Part shown: positions 43,601 to 49,802 of the stretch, one piece after another | Layout: each line of letters opens with the position of its first letter | Position numbering within the stretch: position 1 is the stretch's first letter | Source: Algiphilus aromaticivorans DG1253 | Lineage (GTDB): Bacteria > Pseudomonadota > Gammaproteobacteria > Nevskiales > Nevskiaceae | Direction: 5' to 3' | Length of the DNA: 64,000 bases | Assembly (NCBI RefSeq): GCF_000733765.1 | Contig: NZ_JPOG01000001.1 | Span: 3,038,001 to 3,102,000, forward strand | Translations under genes and position numbers: made by a program | Notes under the pieces: model-generated | Databases searched by the model: none | What the model saw: the letters and a program-made list of their open reading frames with translations, nothing else | Told to the model about the DNA's origin: nothing

Positions 43601-44790
43601 GCGAGGCGCGGCGCGCAGCCGTCGCCCAGGAGCGCCAGCAACAGGCCGAGCGCATGGAGGCCTTCGCTGAAACGGGGCTGCTCGCGGTGGCCGTGCCCGA
43701 TCTGGAGCTGCCGCAGCGCTGGAGCGTGGATCCCGCGATTAACATCGCACGCCGTGTAGAACAAGCGCTGGAGAATATCGACGCCGAAGAGGATGACTGG
43801 AACCGCGCCCAGGCGGCCGTGTCGAGAGATTACAACGCCCTGCAGCAGTCGCTATCGGCGCAAGGGCACCGCGCCGAGGGCACAACCACCGACTTCGGCT
43901 TCGTCGTCAGCATTCTCTATGGTGGCCGCCCCGAACCGCCCAACCGCCTCGAGCGCAGGCTCGACGACGAGATCGCCAGCCGCCGCGAGGTGCTGACGGC
44001 GCGCGAACGCGAAGTTCTCGAAAGCCACCTCGAGCACGAGGTCGCGCAGCATCTGCAGCGGCAACTGCGCGAGGCCGAGGCGCTGGTCGGGCGCATCAAC
44101 AAGGAGCTGCAAGCGCGTCCAACCTCCACCGGCGTGCGCTTCAAGTTGGAGTGGCAGGCGCGGCCCGAAGGCGACGAAGGGGCACCGCCCGGGTTGCCCG
44201 CGGTGCGCGACCGACTGGTGCGCCGCAGCGCCGACGCTTGGTCGGCGGAGGATCGCAGCAAGGTCGGCGCCTTCCTGACCGCCTGCATCCAGGCCGAGCG
44301 CGAGCGCGACTCCGGGAGCAGTCTCCAGGAGCACCTCGCGCGCGCCCTGGACTACCGCCGGTGGCATCGATTCCGGGTGCGGCGCTTCGCCGGCGGCAAC
44401 TGGGGCGCGCTCTCCGGACCGGCTTCCAGCGGCGAGCGAGCGCTGGGGCTCACGGTGCCGCTGTTCGCCGCCGCGTCCGCCCATTACGCCAGCTGCGATG
44501 CTCCTACAGCGCCTCGACTTGTGTTGCTCGATGAAGCCTTCGCCGGCATCGACGACGAAGCGCGCGCGCATTGCATGGCGCTAATCCGCGAGTTCGACCT
44601 CGATTTCGTCATGACCAGCGAGCGCGAATGGGGCTGTTACCGGGAATTGCCAGGCGTGTCCATCTGCCACCTCGTCCGGCGCGAGAACATCGATGCCGTC
44701 TTCGTGTCGCGCTGGTACTGGGATGGTGAGCGGCGGCAACGGGATGGCGGGCCGCCGCGCCCAGAGCCCACTCCCGATAGCTCGGAATGA
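40681..44790 (+). CDS. jetC: Wadjet type I SMC-like ATPase JetC (TIGR02680)
   Basis: 1369 residues. Walker A GNNGTGKSKVLSLTLPFLLD at residues 48-67, then the family-specific ERNKRMEWNLLMGG segment near 80. About 900 residues of Gln/Glu/Ala/Arg-rich coiled coil follow, interrupted by a hinge-like globular region near 590-760 (DRTGLEAALEGASLLDAWV...). The C-terminal head has the ABC signature GPASSGERALGLTVPLF near 1240 and Walker B RLVLLDEAFAGIDDEAR at about 1279-1295. It is the DNA-loop-extruding motor of the system. No frameshift or truncation; looks functional. Confidence 0.95.
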   Translation: MTTYQENEHQLPEPTRERWQPLRIGLVELYHYDCEEFWFHDGHLLLRGNNGTGKSKVLSLTLPFLLDAQLSAARVEPGGERNKRMEWNLLMGGKYERRIGYSWIEFGRRDDDGTAHFLTLGCGLHAAAGRSRIDSWHFLTEQRIGHDLQLVTPEGSVLSRERLSDALAGQGQRFDTARDYRRAVDERLFRLREERYDALMDTLIQLRQPQLSKSPDERALSDALTQALPPLPQPLLQEVAEALTQLESYRDELRELEALRGAIADFSQRYQQYAAIQARRQARALRQSQTELDNAARALSAAEQARDAAQAEASEQATSVRLMQEQLEQERAAHGELAADPLMQDARRLEDLQRQARERAETEAAAQVRLSTAQQALAREQDETQRRDTEARRCRDTLAKVRDGAEKIAERAGVRVRHDQALGAIPGDDQIGALDAQGLQTLSTNLDTIVDGRRAQITQLRKRLRELDQASGVREREQTKRDSAAEAAAQADGAAGQAATSLREAIDQHHADWQGYLQTLREIRLTVEEADTNALLEWAESQHGAHPQSARLQAASQRAWEALASDRAALEKQQLAIEDERRELATERDALLAGQHAHPPVPPTRDEAARATREGAPFWQLVEFRDALSTADRTGLEAALEGASLLDAWVNPDGALLDPHTKDVWLRPRTTVSQSLADWLEPAQDVTVATGTVASVLAGIGCSPDDDGSTEAWVAPDGRFRLGPAHGAWHKEAAAYIGFAAREAARQQRLQEIDEALIAFDARLADCAEQHDQLQERQTRLRAELDAMPDSEALARAHAESSAAERTRRAAKQTLSEADTQLQKAENAWRQAWDNAAMDAEDLQLPTTAEALADVEAALLDYRQQTRDLRHALDNARRAQQESDAQRERLREAQQQSSELETEHAGVRKAVRDANARVEALRAQVGEDVDRLQRRLGALTEGIRKHESELQTARERNTEAQRREAAEQQKMEDREARRAAVAQERQQQAERMEAFAETGLLAVAVPDLELPQRWSVDPAINIARRVEQALENIDAEEDDWNRAQAAVSRDYNALQQSLSAQGHRAEGTTTDFGFVVSILYGGRPEPPNRLERRLDDEIASRREVLTAREREVLESHLEHEVAQHLQRQLREAEALVGRINKELQARPTSTGVRFKLEWQARPEGDEGAPPGLPAVRDRLVRRSADAWSAEDRSKVGAFLTACIQAERERDSGSSLQEHLARALDYRRWHRFRVRRFAGGNWGALSGPASSGERALGLTVPLFAAASAHYASCDAPTAPRLVLLDEAFAGIDDEARAHCMALIREFDLDFVMTSEREWGCYRELPGVSICHLVRRENIDAVFVSRWYWDGERRQRDGGPPRPEPTPDSSE

Positions 44791-45983
44791 GCGCCGAGAG
44801 CCAGCGCCTGCAAAGCCTGCTGGGCGGCGATGCGTTGGCCGGCCTGCGTAGGCGCCTGGCGCGCCGCTGCCTGAAAGCCAATGCCGACGCGTTCACACTG
44901 GGCGGCCTCAGCGATATCGAGCGAAGCGCCATGGAGGGCCTGCTAGGGCGGCCGGCTCGTACCGCCTCCTCGATGCGGCTATCGCTGTCTGCCCTGGATG
45001 AAGCGCTTGCCCGCGCCGGCCTAGCGACTGACCTGCGCAGCGCCCTGGAAGCACTGGACGGGCCCCTGATCGATCCAGCAGCGCAACGCCTGGCCGAGGA
45101 GCGCCTCTGGCAGAAGGCCTTCGAGACCGTTGTGCAGCCACAGCTTCGCTCGCTTTGCGCCAGCGCGAAGGGGCGCCGCCTGATCAAGCGGCTCGCGGAC
45201 GGCCCCGACAGCGCCGCTACCCTGCTGAAACGTGCCGAAGCCGTGCTTGCCCGGCTCCCCGAGCAAGGGCTACCGCTGGCCCGACTAGCCGCCGAAACGC
45301 TGGGCGACGCGCACGCCCTCGACAATGGGCGCCCCGAAGCGACGCTGGTGCTCGGGGCCACTCTCCCTGCCGAAGAGCAGGACGAGGACGCGCGCGCCCG
45401 CGACCGATGGGCGCGCCTCGGCGTAGCGATGAACGCGCTGGCCCGCCCGGTACTGGCGCTCAACCTGCCGGCAGCTTCCGATACCCCGTCGGGCGCCATT
45501 GCAGATCGCGCGCGCGAACTCGGCGAGCCCATTCACCTGAGCCTGCGCGGCCTGTTACGCTGCCCGCCGAACTGGCTGGTCGCCGGTCAAGCCGTTTACG
45601 TCTGCGAGAACCCGAGCATCGTGGCCATTGCGGCCGATCGCTTCGGCGACCACGCTCCGCCGATGTTCTGCACCGACGGCATGCCGGCAGCCGCCCAGCG
45701 GACGCTGCTGCGCCAGCTCTCGGACGCCGGTGCCGGGCTGCGCTACCACGGCGACTACGACTGGGACGGTCTGCGTATCGCCAATTTCGTCATCGACCGA
45801 TTCGGCGCCCGTCCCTGGCGTTTCGGGGCCGTGCACTATCGGCCCAGGGAAAGCGGGCGCGTCCTGGAAGGCACGCCCGTCGTCGCCACATGGGACACGG
45901 AACTCGCTCCTGCCATGCAGCGAGCAGGAAAAGTGCTGGAAGAAGAAGCCGTCGTCGACGACCTTTTGGATGGTTTGCTCTAG
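44787..45983 (+). CDS. jetD: Wadjet type I TOPRIM nuclease JetD (DUF3322/DUF2399, TIGR02679)
   Basis: 398 residues. The N-terminal half (DUF3322-like) is followed by the DUF2399 TOPRIM domain: VYVCENPSIVAIAADRF (Glu 274), PPMFCTDGMPAAAQRTLL and the acidic motif RYHGDYDWDGLRIANF (residues 319-334, DxD). Both catalytic elements are intact. JetD is the plasmid-cleaving subunit. Overlaps jetC by 4 bp and ends the operon; no terminator hairpin with a T-run was found in the 230 bp downstream. Confidence 0.94.
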   Translation: MSAESQRLQSLLGGDALAGLRRRLARRCLKANADAFTLGGLSDIERSAMEGLLGRPARTASSMRLSLSALDEALARAGLATDLRSALEALDGPLIDPAAQRLAEERLWQKAFETVVQPQLRSLCASAKGRRLIKRLADGPDSAATLLKRAEAVLARLPEQGLPLARLAAETLGDAHALDNGRPEATLVLGATLPAEEQDEDARARDRWARLGVAMNALARPVLALNLPAASDTPSGAIADRARELGEPIHLSLRGLLRCPPNWLVAGQAVYVCENPSIVAIAADRFGDHAPPMFCTDGMPAAAQRTLLRQLSDAGAGLRYHGDYDWDGLRIANFVIDRFGARPWRFGAVHYRPRESGRVLEGTPVVATWDTELAPAMQRAGKVLEEEAVVDDLLDGLL

Positions 45984-46216
45984 CAGCGCCACGAATAGCT
46001 CGACATCTCCAGGCGAAGCGAACAACCCATCTCTCTCAAGGCACCTCAGAAGACCGAAGTTCCGTTGACAAGAATCCGGGTGAAGTCGTGCCGACTACAG
46101 CATCATCGCGCCAGCCGACAATGCCAAAGCTCGGCACCACCAAGCGCGCGCCGCATTCCCGGCAGGCAGTACCCCCCCCCAACGATGAGGCAGAGCGTAG
46201 CGATGCGCTGGAGTGG

Positions 46217-46507
46217 TCATGATCGCTGCCGCGCAGCCGGCCATCGCCTCGCCGCATGTAGAACTCGCAAGATGCGCACTTGCCCGCTCGTAACGTCGTA
46301 CACCGCGATGTAATTCTCGTGGACGACCAGCTCACGGGTTCCCGCGACACGGCCGGGGCGACCAAGGTCGGGGTGATCGGCCAAACTGCTGGCCTTCGCC
46401 GAAATCTGCTCATCGAGCGATAGCGCCGCGCTCGGATTGTCTTGCGCAATGTAAGCACGGATCTGGGACCTGTCGGCAGCGGCCTCGCGCGTCCAAACCA
46501 GCTTCAC
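46217..46507 (-). CDS. RelE/ParE-family toxin
   Basis: 96 residues from GTG 46507, overlapping the antitoxin stop (GTGA). ParE-type sequence: VWTREAAADRSQIRAYIAQDNPSAALSLDEQI, then HPDLGRPGRVAGTRELVVHENYIAVYDVTSGQVRILRVLHAARRWP with the ...VRILRVLH.... C-terminal strand. Family members inhibit gyrase (ParE) or cleave ribosome-bound mRNA (RelE); the sequence favours the ParE/YafQ-like group, but the target is not certain. Antitoxin-first gene order. Next to the Wadjet operon, convergent with jetD. Confidence 0.85.
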   Translation of the reverse strand: MKLVWTREAAADRSQIRAYIAQDNPSAALSLDEQISAKASSLADHPDLGRPGRVAGTRELVVHENYIAVYDVTSGQVRILRVLHAARRWPAARQRS

Positions 46508-46794
46508 GACGCCGCGCTTTTAGGCTTGCGCCGCGTTTCCTCCCGCCAGGCCACTGCTTCGGATTCGACATCCTCAGCCGACACCAGGTTGCCCGCGTCT
46601 GCTGAATCCCGGCCGATCTGGACTTCACGGCGGAACCAGTGCTCATGCATGGCGGCTTCGTCCTGCTGCCGTACGAAGTCCCGCATAAAGTCCCGCAACA
46701 GCTGCGCTCCGCTACGATCCCGAGCCTTTGCTGCTGCGGCGAACTGACCCTTCAGAGACTCATCGACCCGAAAGGTGAACGTGACGTCGTTCAT
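46504..46794 (-). CDS. RHH/RelB-type antitoxin of the ParE-family pair
   Basis: 96 residues. N-terminal ribbon-helix-helix-like strand VTFTFRVDESLKGQFAAAAKARDRSGAQLLRDFMRDFV, followed by an acidic, flexible C-terminus (SAEDVESEAVAWREETRRKP) that would neutralise the toxin. Coupled to the toxin. A palindrome suited to dimer binding lies 14-43 bp upstream of its ATG, consistent with autoregulation, which is usual for such antitoxins. Confidence 0.85.
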   Translation of the reverse strand: MNDVTFTFRVDESLKGQFAAAAKARDRSGAQLLRDFMRDFVRQQDEAAMHEHWFRREVQIGRDSADAGNLVSAEDVESEAVAWREETRRKPKSAAS

Positions 46795-46807
46795 GGCGCC
46801 GGCCTCA

Positions 46808-46837
46808 TGTGTTACGTGTTAATGCAACGGTAACACA
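46808..46837. promoter_or_regulatory. Probable antitoxin operator (inverted repeat TGTGTTAC-N14-GTAACACA)
   Basis: Perfect 8-bp inverted repeat, arms at 46808-46815 and 46830-46837, located immediately upstream of the antitoxin start on the minus strand, with a further GTGTTAA half-copy inside the spacer. The position overlaps where the promoter should be. RHH antitoxins bind such sites; binding here is inference. Confidence 0.6.
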
Positions 46838-46990
46838 TCCAACTAACCTGACCACGGCTCGCTGCTTGCGGTGCCCGAGTGCAATCCCAACTCAACGTGA
46901 GGGCATCAGATTGACACCCTCCCGCGTCGATGCCCCAGGGGTGCGATAGCCAACTTCGGATACTCACAGACTTACCCATGCCCTACCAAT

Positions 46991-47130
46991 CCCTACTTGC
47001 ACGGCGTCCTCTCGCGCTGCCGCTACCCCCTCAACACCAGCGTTGTCGCGGGCCTCAACAACACCATCAAGGCCATCAAGCGCCGTGCCTACGGCTAGCG
47101 CGATCGGGACTGCTTCTTGCTGGGAATCCG
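46991..47130 (+). pseudogene. Remnant of an ISL3-family transposase C-terminus
   Basis: Translating 46991 onward gives PYLHGVLSRCRYPLNTSVV, then AGLNNTIKAIKRRAYG, an in-frame TAG (47095-47097), then RDRDCFLLGIR. This is the C-terminal end of ISL3-family DDE transposases (pattern: HCRWPLHTS..EGINNKIKVIKRMAYGYRDD.YFFLKIR). Only ~45 codons survive and they include a stop; no terminal inverted repeats or the rest of the gene are seen. It marks past IS activity beside the attachment site. Confidence 0.8.
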
Positions 47131-47177
47131 CGATGAACCAAGAGTGGGTGGTGGTCACACCCGCCCTGTCACTGGGG

Positions 47178-47197
47178 AACCTGCAGCAGGAATTTGC
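47178..47197 (+). repeat. Direct repeat AACCTGCAGCAGGAATTTGC, copy 1
   Basis: A 20-bp sequence identical to 47405-47424, in the same orientation 227 bp away. The two copies flank the tRNA-Thr fragment and the GATCAC array. The core CCTGCAG-CAGG is partly palindromic. The arrangement is that of integrase arm-type sites around a core site; binding is inference. Confidence 0.85.
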
Positions 47198-47246
47198 CGC
47201 AGCGCATTTCCAGCGGAGGGGAAACGCCGCCAAGTCGTTGATTTTA

Positions 47247-47296
47247 TGGTGCCGGCGGAGAGAATCGAACTCCCGACCTTCGCATTACAAGTGCGA
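47247..47296 (-). other. 3' fragment of tRNA-Thr(UGU): probable attachment-site core of an integrative element
   Basis: Read on the minus strand, this holds an anticodon stem-loop TCGCA-CTTGTAA-TGCGA (anticodon TGT), variable AGGTC, T-arm GGGAG-TTCGATT-CTCTC, acceptor strand CGCCGGC, discriminator A and CCA. The 5' half (acceptor 5' strand and D-arm) is absent: the sequence right of 47296 has no AGCTC-AG...GGTAGAGC. A tRNA 3' end without its 5' half is the usual scar of tyrosine-recombinase integration. Geometry places inserted DNA to the right of 47296 and the intact tRNA beyond the window. Confidence 0.8.
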
Positions 47297-47355
47297 GTCC
47301 AGGGGCTTTTTGCCGCTTCTCAAATCGCCTAAATCACCAAAAATCAGCGCCTTGC

Positions 47356-47391
47356 GATCACCCCCGATCACTGCGGATCACCGGGGATCAC
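47356..47391 (+). repeat. Four GATCAC hexamers with exact 10-bp period
   Basis: GATCAC starts at 47356, 47366, 47376 and 47386 with variable 4-bp spacers (CCCC, TGCG, CGGG). One copy per helical turn on one DNA face suggests a protein-binding array, for example for integrase, excisionase or a replication/segregation protein. Adjacent to the tRNA-Thr fragment. Confidence 0.75.
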
Positions 47392-47404
47392 TCGATTTTC
47401 GGAA

Positions 47405-47424
47405 AACCTGCAGCAGGAATTTGC
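47405..47424 (+). repeat. Direct repeat AACCTGCAGCAGGAATTTGC, copy 2
   Basis: Identical to the copy at 47178-47197; here followed by a second CAGCAGG. Lies 14 bp right of the GATCAC array. Confidence 0.85.
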
Positions 47425-47568
47425 AGCAGGCCGTCTTAGGGTAGCGCCAGCCAGCCGCGACGGGAAGGCCCCTCCCCAGGAAGGCAACGCCTCTGCCTTC
47501 AGAGCTAATACTTGCCTCGCGCGGTCTGCACAGTAAGCTGGGCGTCGTCACAGCGACCGGGCAATCCG

Positions 47569-47727
47569 ATGACTGGCGAAGACTTCTCACTGATGATCAT
47601 GGCGGCCGCCATGCCCATTGCACTGCTCGTCGCCATCGCGATCGTCGGGCTCGTAATCTGGCGTGATACCCGACGCGAGAGAACAAGTTCCGATGAAGCG
47701 CAGCCTGGAGGCTTCGGCAGCCACTAG
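47569..47727 (+). CDS. Possible small single-pass membrane protein
   Basis: 52 residues from ATG 47569: a short N-terminus, one hydrophobic span (LMIMAAAMPIALLVAIAIVGLVIW) followed by a basic then polar tail (RDTRRERTSSDEAQ). No good Shine-Dalgarno is visible and I do not recognise a family. It could be real given its clean topology, or chance. Confidence 0.3.
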   Translation: MTGEDFSLMIMAAAMPIALLVAIAIVGLVIWRDTRRERTSSDEAQPGGFGSH

Positions 47728-48297
47728 GTGACTTCGGCGCCAGTCTTGCTTGGTCCTCGACACCAGAAGGGGCTACAGAGTTGCGCTTAGCCGGCAGGAA
47801 GCGTTGATCTACTTCTAGCGGTGCCCCACGCGCTGACGACTCACGGCAATCGCCATTGCTTGCGCAGGTCGGATGCGATTGCTTGCCCGTCTGTGGCGGC
47901 GCCAGGGATCGGCGCGTTTACGCCAGTAGTGACGCGCCAAGCATGAGAACCAAGTAGTGAGCGACGCCCGTAGTTGCATACATGCGAACCAAGCCGATCA
48001 TCAATCGAACACCGCGCTCTAACTGGACAGCGTGTGCTGGTGGCCCCAGTTTCCGCTTGTTGCCTCACCTTCAAGCCACTTCGGAGGGCACTTCGTCTTC
48101 GGAAGGGAGAGGTTAGCAGAGAGAGTTGCGGCCGAGAAGGCAATTATTGCTCTCAGCAGCCACCCCCTGCGGATGCAGATGCGGAGGCTTACACAGGCCG
48201 TGCTCGTGAAAGGCGGAATCGGCGATGGACTCAGGCTGAGGCGACACTTACGCCTTCGCCGTTCTCCATCGCCAAGTCGCCTGTCGAGCCCGAAGAA
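47728..48297. other. Noncoding or decayed region
   Basis: 570 bp in which several frames are open on both strands but none shows a start with ribosome binding site, biased codon use or a recognisable family. Probably remnant DNA within the island. Nothing further seen. Confidence 0.4.
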
Positions 48298-48326
48298 GCG
48301 CCCCCAGTCGGAACGACTGGGGGCGC
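48298..48326 (-). terminator. Strong hairpin downstream of the small zinc protein gene
   Basis: Perfect 13-bp stem (GCGCCCCCAGTCG / CGACTGGGGGCGC) with a GAA loop, 30 bp after the stop of the minus-strand gene. On the minus strand the stem is followed by CTTCTTC rather than a pure T-run, so it is a terminator-like structure of moderate confidence. Confidence 0.6.
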
Positions 48327-48355
48327 CGACAGGCTAGAGCCTGTTCACAGCGTCG

Positions 48356-48730
48356 CTACTGCCCCCGGTAGGTGTCCTTCAGCGGACTGGGAGCCTTGCG
48401 CGGTTCGTCATCCACCTCCTCGTCCGCCCGAAGCATATCGAGCAGCGACGGGCTCGGGGCGCTGGGCCGCTCGGTCTCGTGCTCGTTGCCCTGCAGCCGC
48501 AGGAAGGGACCGAGGTGGTGGCGAACGCAGTACTGGCAAAGGTCCGCCTGCAACTCGTCACCGTCGTAGTAGACGCGGTTGCTGTACCCCGCAAGGTACT
48601 TGAGGCGAAGAAACTCCGCGCGCTCGAAATGCGTGCGGGAATCGTTCCCCTCGGCTTTGAAGTGACACCGGTCGCAAACCACGCCGATGACTTCCTCGTT
48701 GCCGTACTGATCGATGCGTGTGATGTCCAT
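48356..48730 (-). CDS. Small zinc-ribbon-like protein of unknown function
   Basis: 124 residues. Start ATG 48730 chosen for its SD (AGGAG, 7-nt spacing). Two CxxC pairs, VVCDRCHF near residue 18 and LCQYCVRHH near 66, could bind one zinc. An acidic C-terminal tail (MLRADEEVDDEP) follows. A longer frame to 49006 runs through sequence without coding character. No family recognised. A strong hairpin lies downstream. Confidence 0.6.
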   Translation of the reverse strand: MDITRIDQYGNEEVIGVVCDRCHFKAEGNDSRTHFERAEFLRLKYLAGYSNRVYYDGDELQADLCQYCVRHHLGPFLRLQGNEHETERPSAPSPSLLDMLRADEEVDDEPRKAPSPLKDTYRGQ

Positions 48731-48872
48731 ATGACTATCTCCTAGACACAGTTCACCCGCCGGGATGGCAGGTTCCATGGAATAGGTGTCATCTGGACAC
48801 GATAGACAGACTACAGACAGAAGTGCGCTGCGCCAAGACCTCCGGCCGCTTGGAATCCAATCAGCACGCGGC

Positions 48873-49205
48873 TCAAGCGAAGCCGCCGCTCTCTGCATGA
48901 TCGAGGAAGGCATGCACACGAGAAGCTCTGCCTTCCTTGACCAGCGCTTCGGCGGTCCGCCCGCCAAACTCGGAAATGGGCTGGGCTCTGTAGTAGGCGT
49001 AGGCAATTACGGCACTACCAGCCAACGGCTCCAGGCGACGCAGTATTTGCTCAAACTCCCTTAGCCGGGACCGCGAATTGCTCGAAAGCCCCGCTGGCCC
49101 TTTTGACAGAGCGGTCCTCGGCAAGCCTAGAGTCGCCGCAAGATCCCTACGGGTAGTGCGTACGGCCGCACACAGCGGTCCGGGCATAGCGTCATGCTCA
49201 GTCAT
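48873..49205 (-). CDS. Orphan MbcA/ParS/Xre-type antitoxin-like protein (DUF2384)
   Basis: 110 residues from ATG 49205. The N-terminal half resembles the Xre-like domain (RTTRRDLAATLGLPRTALSK); the C-terminal half has the DUF2384 pattern LREFEQILRRLEPLAG...YYRAQPISEFGGRTAEALVKEGRASRVHAFLDHAESGGFA, including the G-x-[TR]-x-x-E-L-V-x-x-G segment that contacts RES-domain toxins. No RES toxin gene is adjacent on either side, so it is a solitary antitoxin or anti-addiction module. Divergent from the metal efflux operon. Confidence 0.72.
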   Translation of the reverse strand: MTEHDAMPGPLCAAVRTTRRDLAATLGLPRTALSKGPAGLSSNSRSRLREFEQILRRLEPLAGSAVIAYAYYRAQPISEFGGRTAEALVKEGRASRVHAFLDHAESGGFA

Positions 49206-49394
49206 GTCGCGATGATAACGGTCCGACAACCGAAGCTGGCATGAATCCTTTCTTCACTAGTCGAGCGTCCAGTATGCGCCAAATCCGGACATGCGCCACT
49301 CACCAAAATTCGGCCGGTGGGGGCTGACTAGCGTCAAATTGCCGCACACAACGACAGAATCGTGATGCAGCGCGATGAATGCTAGTCTCTGAGG

Positions 49395-49739
49395 ATGGTT
49401 TTCGGTTTAGCTAATCGCCCCGTCTTGGTGCCAGCGGCAGTCTGCTTGGTCATCCTGGCGCTCTTGGGCAGTAGTTTTCCCGAAATAGAGGTGCACAGCC
49501 ATTCGGACACTATTACCGCTGAAGTGGCAGCGGACGATGTGCACCACGAGGGCGCCGACGTGTGGGGTGACCGCGACGGTCTCCACATTCACGCCTGCGC
49601 CTGTGTGGCGCACTGCTCAGCCTTCCCCACGACCACCGGCGATACCTGGATAGGCCGCCAGTCACCGGCCGCATCCGCTGAGCTAGCCAGATTGTCATCC
49701 GGGGTGATCGCTCCCCCCTTCCGCCCACCAATCGCCTGA
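49395..49739 (+). CDS. Small secreted His-rich protein leading a heavy-metal efflux operon
   Basis: 114 residues. A hydrophobic N-terminus (VPAAVCLVILALLGSSFP) acts as signal or anchor; the mature part is rich in His and Cys (EVHSHS, VHHEGAD, GLHIHACACVAHC), suited to metal binding. 63 bp upstream of the efflux outer-membrane gene in the same direction. Small periplasmic metal-binding proteins often head czc/cus operons, but I cannot match it to a named family. Confidence 0.65.
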   Translation: MVFGLANRPVLVPAAVCLVILALLGSSFPEIEVHSHSDTITAEVAADDVHHEGADVWGDRDGLHIHACACVAHCSAFPTTTGDTWIGRQSPAASAELARLSSGVIAPPFRPPIA

Positions 49740-49802
49740 CATCTCCATACCGCTCGGTGCGTCGAAGCGCGCCGATGTCTTTAGATATGAATGGAGATGT
49801 CC

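Noticed and set aside
46036-46220. Small CREC-containing peptide downstream of jetD (minus strand)
   Set aside because: Would need a frameshift in the C9 tract to join its start to the Cys-containing part; reported only as a homopolymer observation.
47247-47330. Complete tRNA-Thr gene
   Set aside because: Only the anticodon arm, T-arm and acceptor 3' strand are present; the sequence to the right cannot form a D-arm or 5' acceptor strand.
47356-47391. CRISPR array
   Set aside because: The repeats are 6 bp with 4-bp spacers; no CRISPR-sized repeats or cas genes occur anywhere in the window.
47841-48143. Minus-strand 100-residue frame
   Set aside because: No start context, Arg/Ser-rich composition and no family; probably noncoding.
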